From the NCBI GenBank assembly GCA_001873105.1, contig MNYN01000063.1, forward strand, positions 1 through 37,302: a DNA stretch of 37,302 bases. The letters are read 5' to 3'. The stretch comes from Flavobacteriaceae bacterium CG2_30_34_30 (lineage in GTDB: Bacteria > Bacteroidota > Bacteroidia > Flavobacteriales > Flavobacteriaceae). The number at the start of each line of letters is the position of its first letter. Position 1 is the stretch's first letter. Under the pieces are notes generated by a model. That model did no database searches. It was given only the letters and a program-made list of their open reading frames with translations, and was not told the origin of the DNA. The position numbers and the translations under genes are program-made. This document shows, in pieces, positions 23,075 through 30,506 of this stretch.

Positions 23075-24124
23075 ATGAAGAAAGTATTATTGATTGAAGA
23101 CGATACCGCAGTAAGAGAAAATACCGCAGAAATCATTGAACTTTCTGGCTATAAAGTGGTTACTGCTCCCAATGGAAAAATTGGAGTTATGATAGCCAAA
23201 AGGGAATTGCCCGATATCATAATTTGTGATATAATGATGCCTGAAATGGATGGTTATGCGGTCTTAAAATCACTAGCATCAGAGCCTTCTACTCAATTTA
23301 TTCCTTTTATTTTTCTGTCAGCAAAAACGGAATATAAAGACATAAGAATTGGAATGGACCTAGGAGCCGATGACTACCTTACCAAACCATTTAACGAAGA
23401 AGATCTCTTAAATGCCATAGAAAGTCGATTAGCTAAAACATCTATTCTTCACGATCAAAGAATGAATAAACCAATTGTGGATGAAAAAGATGGAGATCTT
23501 CATACCCTAAACGATTTAAAAAACTTTGTAGATGACCACGGCAAGGAATTTCATTTTAAAAAAGGGGAAATTATTTTTCAACAAGGGAAAAACTCTAACT
23601 ACATTTTTCTTCTAAAAAAGGGCATTGTTAAAACTCATAAAATTGATGAAAACGGTAAAGAATTAACCACAAGTTTACTTAAAGAAGACGATTTATTTGG
23701 GTATGCTTCCTTATTACAAAATATTACATACCAAGAATCAGCCACCGCTGTAGAAAATTGTGACCTTGCAGGTATTATAAAAGAAGAATTGAAAAATGTT
23801 TTACAAAAAAATCACAAAGTTACCCTTGAACTCTTTGAACTCTTATCGGACAACCTTTCTGAAATGAAAGAGCAACTATTGCAAATGGCATATGGTTCAG
23901 TAAGAAAAAAAACAGCCGCAACCATTCTACAATTTGCCGAAAAAATGAATCCAAAGAAGCAAGACCAAATAAAAATATCCAGAAATGACCTTGCAAGTGT
24001 AGCCGGTATTGCAACCGAAAGTTTAATAAGAACCCTATCTCATTTTAACAAAGAGGGATTAATAGAAATTAATGGAAGAAATATTAAGATTTTAGATCTC
24101 GCCTCTTTAAAACAAATTCAATAA
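23075..24124 (+). CDS. Response regulator: REC fused to Crp/Fnr-type DNA-binding module
   Basis: A 349-residue fusion. A CheY-like receiver (1-120) has the acidic pair Asp9-Asp10, phospho-acceptor Asp52 (ICDIMMP), Ser82 and Lys104. A cyclic-nucleotide-binding-like barrel follows (about 155-245, GEIIFQQG, then DLFGY without a cAMP-contacting Arg), a dimerisation helix, and a Crp-type winged helix (about 295-345). The recognition helix ATESLIRTLSHF has Glu315 and Arg319, spaced like Crp/Fnr residues that read TGA. Phosphorylation by the upstream kinase thus could control a Crp-like activator. The next gene, usp at 24216, has a TGA-N6-TCA promoter site. It is the second candidate activator of the regulon. 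Confidence 0.93.
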   Translation: MKKVLLIEDDTAVRENTAEIIELSGYKVVTAPNGKIGVMIAKRELPDIIICDIMMPEMDGYAVLKSLASEPSTQFIPFIFLSAKTEYKDIRIGMDLGADDYLTKPFNEEDLLNAIESRLAKTSILHDQRMNKPIVDEKDGDLHTLNDLKNFVDDHGKEFHFKKGEIIFQQGKNSNYIFLLKKGIVKTHKIDENGKELTTSLLKEDDLFGYASLLQNITYQESATAVENCDLAGIIKEELKNVLQKNHKVTLELFELLSDNLSEMKEQLLQMAYGSVRKKTAATILQFAEKMNPKKQDQIKISRNDLASVAGIATESLIRTLSHFNKEGLIEINGRNIKILDLASLKQIQ

Positions 24125-24147
24125 TTAATTTCATCCATTTTTATTAT

Positions 24148-24192
24148 TATGATTTTTGTCATATTTTTAAGAATCCCATACCAATATATTTG
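24148..24192 (+). promoter_or_regulatory. TGA-N6-TCA site plus -7 box, usp at 24216
   Basis: The palindrome TATGATTTTTGTCATA lies at 24148-24163 (core 24150-24161). A perfect -7 box TATATTTG lies at 24185-24192, centres 33 bp apart. No TTG-type -33 element is visible, which is consistent with activator dependence. Confidence 0.8.
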
Positions 24193-24215
24193 TTTCTTAA
24201 TAAGAAGTATTGGTA

Positions 24216-25055
24216 ATGATAAATATTTTAGTTCCTACAGATTTTTCTGAAAACTCATGGAATGCTATTACGTTTGCGCTTGCCATGTATGCAAGCGCTA
24301 GGTGTAATTTTTATCTTGTACATGTTATTAAAGAAAACTCACCAACCCAAGAAAATTTTACAGAGGGAACTACAAAAAATAGTATAGAAAACCACTCGCC
24401 TACAGAAACAAGAAAAAAATTAATCGATTTAGCACAGAAAATTGAACAATCACCGCGTATTAAATACCACCGTTTTTTTATAGTAACCGCACAAGGAAAT
24501 TTTGTAGAAGCCATAAGAAAACAAGTCCTTGAAAAAAAAATTGACCTAATTGTAATGGGTACAAAAGGAGCTTCAGAACTTCATAATAACGGTGTAGGCA
24601 ATAATACTTCCGATGTAATTACTAAAGTAAAGTGCAATGCATTTGTGGTGCCAGATAAAGCAAGTTATGTTGGGATAAAAGAAATTGCATTTCCTACAGA
24701 TTATAATTTGTTTTATCCCGCCTCTATTTTAAGAACTATATCTTCATTTGCAAATAACTTAAACGCCAAAATAAGAATTGTTCATTTATCAAAAACAAAA
24801 CAAAAGTTAATTGCAGAACAACTACAAAATAAGGAACTACTTCAAGATTATTTTCAAGGGGAACCCCATAGTTTTCACAAATTGACTAATCAGAATATCG
24901 AAATAGGCATCCAAAATTTTATAGCAAAAAATAATATAGATTTAATTGCTATGGCAGCAAAAAATATTCATTTTTATCAACAATTACTCTTTAAATCTTC
25001 AGAAGACAACGGCAGTTACCACTCCAGAATTCCATTTTTAGTATTACACGAATAA
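24216..25055 (+). CDS. Tandem-domain universal stress protein
   Basis: A 279-residue protein with two Usp domains. The N-terminal one starts INILVPTDFSENSWNA and has a loop GTKGASELHNNGVGNNT (about 107-123), close to the ATP-binding G-x2-G-x9-G-x-[ST]. The second domain begins around EIAFPTDYNLF (about 153) and has no glycine loop, so it is degenerate. A TTG at 24210 opens the frame two codons earlier, but the ATG at 24216 gives the normal Usp start and is preferred. It follows the REC-Crp regulator by 91 bp and has its own palindrome-type promoter. Confidence 0.9.
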   Translation: MINILVPTDFSENSWNAITFALAMYASARCNFYLVHVIKENSPTQENFTEGTTKNSIENHSPTETRKKLIDLAQKIEQSPRIKYHRFFIVTAQGNFVEAIRKQVLEKKIDLIVMGTKGASELHNNGVGNNTSDVITKVKCNAFVVPDKASYVGIKEIAFPTDYNLFYPASILRTISSFANNLNAKIRIVHLSKTKQKLIAEQLQNKELLQDYFQGEPHSFHKLTNQNIEIGIQNFIAKNNIDLIAMAAKNIHFYQQLLFKSSEDNGSYHSRIPFLVLHE

Positions 25056-25157
25056 AGTATTTTTTATATTCAAATATTTTTATTTCTAAAAAACTGTTTT
25101 TTAAGTAGGGTAAAAAACATTTGACTTGTTTTACTTTCATAAACAATAAAAATTAAA

Positions 25158-25901
25158 ATGAAAATTATGAAAAAACCAGTCTTATTTATCCTGGCAATGT
25201 TTGTTACTACATTAATGATATTAACGTCTTGTAGTAAAGATAATCCAGCACCTAATTCAGAAACCGCAAGTACTTCTATAGGTGCAAAAGCAACTTTCAA
25301 TTTAGGAAGAGCCGTTAATGATGTGACTATAACCAAATTTATGGTTAATGTTAAAAATATTGAATTAGAGTTTGACGATGATGTAAACGAAGGAAGTGGT
25401 GGCGACGATAACAATGGAGGTTTTGGTCCATTTTATAATGACATTGAGCTTGATGGCCCATTTGAATTAGAATTTACTACTAATGGCATTGTAATTCCTT
25501 TTGTCAATGTAGATCTTCCTGTTGCACAATATGAAGAATTAGAATTTGAGATTGCCGAAAGCAATAACCAAAGTAGTGTTCTTTTTCAAAAATCCATTTT
25601 AATTGAAGGAACCGTAAACACCATTCCTTTCCTATTTTGGCACAATTTTGAAGAAGGAGTAGAAGTAGATTTTGAAGATGCAAATACTGATATTATCATT
25701 GAAAACAATGGTAACAGTATCTTGATAAATTTTGATCTAAACTTCTTGTTTAATACGTCCATTATTGACTTATCCACTGCTACTGATGGCAATGCCGATG
25801 GTGTTATAGAAATTAGCCCTAACGACAATGATGGTAACAATGCATTAGCAAACACTATCAAAAATATCATCAAACAAAGTATCGATTTACTAGACGATTA
25901 A
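25158..25901 (+). CDS. Asp/Asn-rich lipoprotein
   Basis: A 247-residue lipoprotein. The signal peptide ends in LTSC with Cys25. The mature part is beta-rich and very acidic, with a low-complexity Gly/Asp/Asn loop at about 75-90 (EGSGGDDNNGGFG) and a C-terminal stretch with Ca-binding-like spacing, DGNADGVIEISPNDNDGN (about 206-223). The N-terminal mature segment (NLGRAVNDVTITKFMVNVKNIELEF) resembles DUF4382-type surface lipoproteins, without certainty. It is probably exposed at the outer membrane or periplasm. A second ATG three codons in is an alternative start. It is monocistronic with an intrinsic terminator. Confidence 0.78.
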   Translation: MKIMKKPVLFILAMFVTTLMILTSCSKDNPAPNSETASTSIGAKATFNLGRAVNDVTITKFMVNVKNIELEFDDDVNEGSGGDDNNGGFGPFYNDIELDGPFELEFTTNGIVIPFVNVDLPVAQYEELEFEIAESNNQSSVLFQKSILIEGTVNTIPFLFWHNFEEGVEVDFEDANTDIIIENNGNSILINFDLNFLFNTSIIDLSTATDGNADGVIEISPNDNDGNNALANTIKNIIKQSIDLLDD

Positions 25902-25924
25902 CCCCCTTTAATCTGTAAATCCCC

Positions 25925-25958
25925 AAAGCCTGAAGATTTATTCTTCAGGCTTTTTTTA
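25925..25958 (+). terminator. Intrinsic terminator after the Asp-rich lipoprotein gene
   Basis: A perfect 12-bp stem, AAAGCCTGAAGA at 25925-25936 with TCTTCAGGCTTT at 25942-25953, encloses a 5-base loop and is followed by a run of T. It also faces the end of the opposing gene at 25984, though its A-run on that side is short. Confidence 0.9.
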
Positions 25959-25983
25959 TAGGCATAAAAGATTATTTGTAATA

Positions 25984-26850
25984 TTAATTTTCCACCTTGT
26001 TAAACTGCATTAAAACCCGAGACGGGTTTTTTAATTTAAGGGTGGCATTTGACACAGTGTAGGATGTAACTTGCTGTAAAGCCTCTAAAAACTGATCTTC
26101 TATATTGGCCTGATTACAAATTTTCTTCGGACTTTTAAGATTAGTAAACCTTAACAACTCCCATTCAGAAAATAAACTTCCATGTATTTTATTACAACCC
26201 GCAAAGCCGAAAAAAGTATTTGCTTGGGTTTGAATTTCTATATGTGGAAAATTAATTTCAAATAGAGAATCCTCTAATTTGTTCTCTCCAATTTTTTCTA
26301 AAGCCCAATAGCCTTGTAAGTTGGAATCAATTGTATAAGAGCCACAACCTAGAAACGATAAAAAATCTTTATCGGTATTTCTTTTTAAATTCACTTCCAC
26401 CTTATAGGCTGAAATAGCTCCAGACATAGTATTTATACATTCTTCTTCTGAAATAGAAATAAGCATTTCCATCTGCTCTGTTTTTAGCTTATAGGTTTTA
26501 ATGGTAGTATCGTCTGCTCTTATAGGATACCTAAAAGGAGCCGAAAACTGGTTTGTTATGGAATCTAAAAAAGTAAAATTAATGTCCTTCTCTGTTATTT
26601 CCAAACCCCAAAAAGGCTCATTTCCTGCGGCAGTAAAATACACCCTATTTACGCTAGCTTCTAAAAAAGTATCTGAGCTATCCGCTGCAACACTATTTTC
26701 GTCTATTTCTTCATCAATAGGATTCTCCTCAAATTCTTTTTTTTCACCTGAAGATGTTTGCCTATATTTCTCTGTTTCTGTTTTATTATTTATGTTCATA
26801 CAACCTGAACAAATAATAAAAAATAATAAATAAAAAACACCTATTTTCAT
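25984..26850 (-). CDS. META/HslJ-like lipoprotein with COG3650-type domain
   Basis: A 288-residue lipoprotein, signal peptide with lipobox CSGC (Cys17). An acidic linker (about 20-60) precedes a COG3650-like domain beginning FTAAGNEPFWGLEI (about 67-80). A META domain follows (about 175-285, QGYWALEKIG and FFGFAGCNKIHGSL), related to heat-shock protein HslJ. The motif A-G-N-E-P-F-W and the later G-C-N-x-[IM]-x-G are clear. The function of this pair is not established beyond cell-envelope stress associations. The preferred start is the ATG at 26848-26850, because it opens directly on the signal peptide; the frame extends ten codons upstream. Monocistronic. Confidence 0.85.
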   Translation of the reverse strand: MKIGVFYLLFFIICSGCMNINNKTETEKYRQTSSGEKKEFEENPIDEEIDENSVAADSSDTFLEASVNRVYFTAAGNEPFWGLEITEKDINFTFLDSITNQFSAPFRYPIRADDTTIKTYKLKTEQMEMLISISEEECINTMSGAISAYKVEVNLKRNTDKDFLSFLGCGSYTIDSNLQGYWALEKIGENKLEDSLFEINFPHIEIQTQANTFFGFAGCNKIHGSLFSEWELLRFTNLKSPKKICNQANIEDQFLEALQQVTSYTVSNATLKLKNPSRVLMQFNKVEN

Positions 26851-26884
26851 ATCGCTACGTGAGTTCCTTAGAGAGTACAAATAT

Positions 26885-26892
26885 CAAAAATA
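26885..26892 (-). promoter_or_regulatory. -7 box of the META lipoprotein gene
   Basis: The minus strand reads TATTTTTG, a TAnnTTTG match 35 bp before the start at 26850. In the rest of the 331-bp divergent spacer 26851-27181 I see a plus-strand TAATTTTG at 27050-27057 without a nearby start and the palindrome promoter at 27105-27149. The remainder is AT-rich. Confidence 0.45.
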
Positions 26893-27104
26893 ATTAGTTT
26901 AATTATCCATATTTTATTAAAAATTAAAACGTATCAATTAAATTAATAAAATAGTAGTGTTAAAATTATATAGATATTGCTTTGAGTACTTAGGTAGATT
27001 TTAAAAAGAAAGAAAACTAAATAATTTCTAATCCTAAAAAGGCTTTATCTAATTTTGTGTTCTAAAATTTAAAGTCTCCAAAATCCTTAAGCAAGTATTT
27101 TTTT

Positions 27105-27149
27105 AATGACATTGGTCATTTTAAAAACAAATATAAAGTTTTACTTTTG
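27105..27149 (+). promoter_or_regulatory. TGA-N6-TCA site plus -7 box, usp-usp operon
   Basis: AATGACATTGGTCATT at 27105-27120 is a palindrome with 6-bp perfect arms around a 4-bp centre. The -7 box TACTTTTG at 27142-27149 is a perfect match, centres 33 bp apart, the same box and spacing as the cco operon promoter. Confidence 0.8.
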
Positions 27150-27181
27150 TTAGGTACTAATTTTCAAAAACAATCCCTGTT

Positions 27182-28030
27182 ATGAAAAATATTCTTCTTC
27201 CCACCGATTTTTCCGACAATGCATTTGGTGCTATTCGGTACGCCATCTCACTATTTAAAGATGAAAAATGTACTTTTTATATTTTAAACACCTATATCCC
27301 TGTAATTTTTGACACCGCTTATTTAATGAGTATGCCGGGTATGGATGCTATGGAAGATGTTTACAAAGAAACTTCTCTAAAAGGATTAGCAAAAACAAAA
27401 GTAAAAATTGAAAAAGAATTTTCGGATAACCAAAGTAAGTTTCACTTAATTTCTTCCTTTAACTCTTTGCAAAGTGGAATTTTAGAGACTGTTGAAGAAA
27501 AAAGTATCGACCTAGTTGTTATGGGCACCCAAGGAGCTACCGGTGCCGCCGGAGTTCTTTTTGGGAGCAATACTGTTCATGTCCTTAGTAATTTAAACTG
27601 CCCACTTATTGCAGTTCCAAGCGAGTATACTTTTAAAGGCATCAATGAAATTTTGTTCCCAACCGATTATGGACTACAATTTACTGAAAAACATCTATTT
27701 TGGATGAACCATTTAGCTTCAAAATTTAAAGCTAAAATTAATATCTTACATGTTTATTTTTATGGATATGAACTAGATAAAGAACAAATAAAACAAAAAG
27801 AAATACTGTATAATTTTTTGGGGAAAGCTAAAAAAGAGTTTATTAGAATGGACAATGTAGATGTAGTAAAAGGCATAGAAAAATTTCAAAAAGAAAATCC
27901 TGTTGATTTATTAATGCTTGTGCACAACAAACGTTCCTTTTTTGATAATTTATTTTTCAAACCGGTTGTAAAACACATAGGTTTTCACTTAAAAAACCCA
28001 ATGTTAGTAATTCCATCAAAAATTAAATAA
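27182..28030 (+). CDS. Tandem-domain universal stress protein
   Basis: A 282-residue protein with two Usp domains. The first begins MKNILLPTDFSDNAFGA and has the ATP loop MGTQGATGAAGVLFGSNTV (about 115-133). The second starts at about INEILFPTDYGLQF and ends NPMLVIPS; it has no glycine loop. It is first of a two-gene operon with the Usp at 28052, 21 bp apart. The pair probably arose by duplication. Its promoter has the strongest form of the shared palindrome, so expression is likely to follow the oxidase operon. Confidence 0.92.
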   Translation: MKNILLPTDFSDNAFGAIRYAISLFKDEKCTFYILNTYIPVIFDTAYLMSMPGMDAMEDVYKETSLKGLAKTKVKIEKEFSDNQSKFHLISSFNSLQSGILETVEEKSIDLVVMGTQGATGAAGVLFGSNTVHVLSNLNCPLIAVPSEYTFKGINEILFPTDYGLQFTEKHLFWMNHLASKFKAKINILHVYFYGYELDKEQIKQKEILYNFLGKAKKEFIRMDNVDVVKGIEKFQKENPVDLLMLVHNKRSFFDNLFFKPVVKHIGFHLKNPMLVIPSKIK

Positions 28031-28051
28031 AAACGATCCAAATATATTTAA

Positions 28052-28903
28052 ATGAAAAACATTCTATTACCAACCGATTTTTCAGAAAATGCTTGGAATG
28101 CTTTAAAATATAGCGTAAAGCTTTATGAAAAAGTGCCGTGTACATTTTATTTACTCAACACTTACCAAATCGCTCCTACTATAGGTGCAAATCTAGTAAA
28201 TAGAGAAAACAGTAATCGATTAGCAGAACTTTTAAAAGAGGACTCTGTGAATGGATTGCAACAATGGATTGCAAAAATTGAAAAAACATTTAAAAACCCA
28301 AACCATTCTTTTGAATATCTATCTGATGCAGAATCTGTGCTAAACAGCATTCGAAAAAATGTGGCAATTTTAGATATAAGCCTCGTGGTTATGGGCACAA
28401 AAGGAGCTAGTGGTTTGAAAGAAATTTTTATGGGAAGTAACACGGTAAGAGTAATTCAAAGCATGAAACTTTGCCCAATACTAGCCGTTCCTGAAAATGT
28501 GAAATTTGTAAAACCTAAAGAAATAGCTTTTCCTACAGATTTTAATCGGTTTTTTAGTGAAAGTGAACTAAAACCTTTAGTGGAACTAGCAAAACTTTTT
28601 GGTTCCTCGATTAAGGTAGTCCATATCAATAAAGAAGAAACTTTGAGTGATGTACAACAATACAATTTAATGATGCTTAAACGACACCTAAAAACAGTCG
28701 ATCATTATACCTATTGGTTGCCGGATTCCAAAAAAATAGCCAATGCCATCACTATTTTTATAGAAGATTTAGACATCGATTTACTTGCAATGGTAAACTA
28801 CAACCACAGTATCATAGAAAAAATAACCCATGAACCCGTTATTAAAAGTATTGGATTTAAAGTTACTATTCCTTTTTTAGTGATTCCGGAAGCTGGATAT
28901 TAA
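28052..28903 (+). CDS. Tandem-domain universal stress protein
   Basis: A 283-residue paralogue of the preceding gene. The first domain, MKNILLPTDFSENAWNALKY, carries the loop MGTKGASGLKEIFMGSNTVR (about 114-133), an intact G-x2-G-x9-G-[ST] nucleotide site. The second domain (from about 150, KEIAFPTDFNRFF) lacks it. It is closer to the first protein than to the one at 2050 in start and length. Last gene of the operon; an AT-rich hairpin overlaps its stop. Confidence 0.92.
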   Translation: MKNILLPTDFSENAWNALKYSVKLYEKVPCTFYLLNTYQIAPTIGANLVNRENSNRLAELLKEDSVNGLQQWIAKIEKTFKNPNHSFEYLSDAESVLNSIRKNVAILDISLVVMGTKGASGLKEIFMGSNTVRVIQSMKLCPILAVPENVKFVKPKEIAFPTDFNRFFSESELKPLVELAKLFGSSIKVVHINKEETLSDVQQYNLMMLKRHLKTVDHYTYWLPDSKKIANAITIFIEDLDIDLLAMVNYNHSIIEKITHEPVIKSIGFKVTIPFLVIPEAGY

Positions 28904-28933
28904 TAAAGAAACGTGTTTAGCTCTTTATTTTTT
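28902..28933. terminator. Probable AT-rich terminator between convergent genes
   Basis: AATAAAGA at 28902-28909 and TCTTTATT at 28922-28929 form an 8-bp stem with a 12-base loop, followed by T. The stem starts in the stop codon of the usp gene. It is AT-only apart from one G-C pair, so strength is doubtful. Confidence 0.45.
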
Positions 28934-28953
28934 CTGAAGAAATAAAAACAGTT

Positions 28954-29814
28954 TTACCCTTCTGAAATACATTCCGATAGTCCTTCCTCCCAACTTGGTA
29001 TGTTAAGATGAAAAACTTCTTGCAATTTTTGACTATCTAAAACACTATATGCCGGACGTTTTGCCGCAGTAGGAAAAGAAGCAGTTGCTATTGGGTGTAC
29101 ACCTATTGCAATTTGTTTTTTTTCAAAAATAGCGATTGCAAATCCATACCAAGTAGTGGCTCCGGTATTACAAAAGTGATAGATTCCTGAATTTTCTTTG
29201 GTGAGTTTTGTTGCTATATCAAGCAGTGCATTTGCTAAATCTACAGCATACGTTGGGCATCCTTGCTGATCATCAACTACTGATATTTCTTTTTTTATTT
29301 TAGCTAATTGCAGCATGGTTTTATAAAAATTATGCCCAAAATTGCTGTATAACCAAGAGGTTCTAACAATTGCATATTCTTTTAATGACGATTGTATTAT
29401 TTGCTTTTCGCCGGCAAGCTTGCTTTTACCATATTGGGTAATTGGGTTTGGAATATCTGTTTCTTTATAGGGTAACTTTGCTTTACCATCAAACACATAA
29501 TCTGTGGAAATATGTATCAATTTACTACCAAAAATTTTACAGGTTTCTGCTAAATTTTTTACCGCTTCTGCATTAACTAAAAAAGCGAGTTCTCTATTAC
29601 TTTCTGCGCCATCCACCTGAGTATAGGCTGCTGTGTTTATGACTATTTGTGGTAGGTGATTGTTAAAAAAAGAATATACTGCATTGGCATCGGTAATATC
29701 TAATTCCTTTTTTCCTGCAAAAATAATATTAGCGCTTTTCCCAACTAGTATTTTAAGGCATTTTCCTAATTGACCTTCTGCACCTGTAACAAGTATTTTT
29801 GCATAGTTCAGCAT
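28954..29814 (-). CDS. rmlD: dTDP-4-dehydrorhamnose reductase
   Basis: A 286-residue short-chain reductase of the extended type. The NAD(P)-binding motif GAEGQLGK is at 11-18, the catalytic Thr104-Asp105 lie in STDYVFDG, and Tyr128-Lys132 in QYGKSKLAGE. It reduces dTDP-4-keto-L-rhamnose to dTDP-L-rhamnose for O-antigen or capsule. It overlaps rmlC by one base. rmlA and rmlB are not in the window, so the pathway is completed elsewhere. Confidence 0.93.
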   Translation of the reverse strand: MLNYAKILVTGAEGQLGKCLKILVGKSANIIFAGKKELDITDANAVYSFFNNHLPQIVINTAAYTQVDGAESNRELAFLVNAEAVKNLAETCKIFGSKLIHISTDYVFDGKAKLPYKETDIPNPITQYGKSKLAGEKQIIQSSLKEYAIVRTSWLYSNFGHNFYKTMLQLAKIKKEISVVDDQQGCPTYAVDLANALLDIATKLTKENSGIYHFCNTGATTWYGFAIAIFEKKQIAIGVHPIATASFPTAAKRPAYSVLDSQKLQEVFHLNIPSWEEGLSECISEG

Positions 29815-30374
29815 TATCGTTTATACAGTTGTTTTACTGCCTCTTCAAAATTAAGGTTATTTTTATCTTTTTCAGAAAGCAGTTGCTTGCCTTTGGGTAT
29901 TTTCCAATCGATTGCAAAATGAGGATCGTTATATGCAACACCTAGTTCACTTTCTTTATGATAATACCTATCGCATTTATAGATAAAAATGGCTTTCTTG
30001 CTCAATACGGAAAATCCATGGGCAAATCCGGTGGGAATATACAATTGTAATTGATTTTCGGCACTTAATTCTATGGCAAAATGTTTTCCAAAAGTGGGTT
30101 GGTCTCTACGCAAATCTACGATTACGTCTAATACTTTTCCTTGAACACATCGCACTAATTTTGCTTGTGCATGCTTGCCTCCTTGCAAATGCAGCCCGCG
30201 AATTACGCCATAAACCGACATAGATTGATTGTCTTGCACAAAATCAGTACACAAACCGGTTTCATTTTTAAATAAGACTGCGTTGAATGATTCATAAAAA
30301 TAACCTCTTTCATCTTCAAATAACTTAGGTTTGCAGATAATTACATCTTTAAATTCGGTATGTTGGTATTCCAT
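29814..30374 (-). CDS. rmlC: dTDP-4-dehydrorhamnose 3,5-epimerase
   Basis: A 186-residue cupin-fold epimerase of normal length. His62 in VIRGLHLQ is the catalytic base, with Lys73 and the Asp87-containing VDLR segment close by, and IPTGFAHGFSVLS is the family signature (113-125). It epimerises C3 and C5 of dTDP-4-keto-6-deoxyglucose. It is first of the rmlC-rmlD pair. A minus-strand TATATTTG box at 30392-30399, 18 bp before the start, is a good -7 element, and TTG on the minus strand at 30423-30425 may be its -33. Confidence 0.94.
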   Translation of the reverse strand: MEYQHTEFKDVIICKPKLFEDERGYFYESFNAVLFKNETGLCTDFVQDNQSMSVYGVIRGLHLQGGKHAQAKLVRCVQGKVLDVIVDLRRDQPTFGKHFAIELSAENQLQLYIPTGFAHGFSVLSKKAIFIYKCDRYYHKESELGVAYNDPHFAIDWKIPKGKQLLSEKDKNNLNFEEAVKQLYKR

Positions 30375-30391
30375 GAAATCTTGTATATATG

Positions 30392-30399
30392 CAAATATA
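30392..30399 (-). promoter_or_regulatory. -7 box of rmlC-rmlD
   Basis: The minus strand reads TATATTTG, with a short leader of about 10 nt to the rmlC start at 30374. A TTG on the minus strand 23 bp upstream is a possible -33 element. Confidence 0.5.
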
Positions 30400-30506
30400 G
30401 GTAGTTTTTGCTAAAAATAAGGCAATAGAAAATAGCAGATTTTATTGTCTAATGAAGTTGCAAATAAATTTATTTTATAAATGAAGTTATATAACTATCT
30501 ATAATT

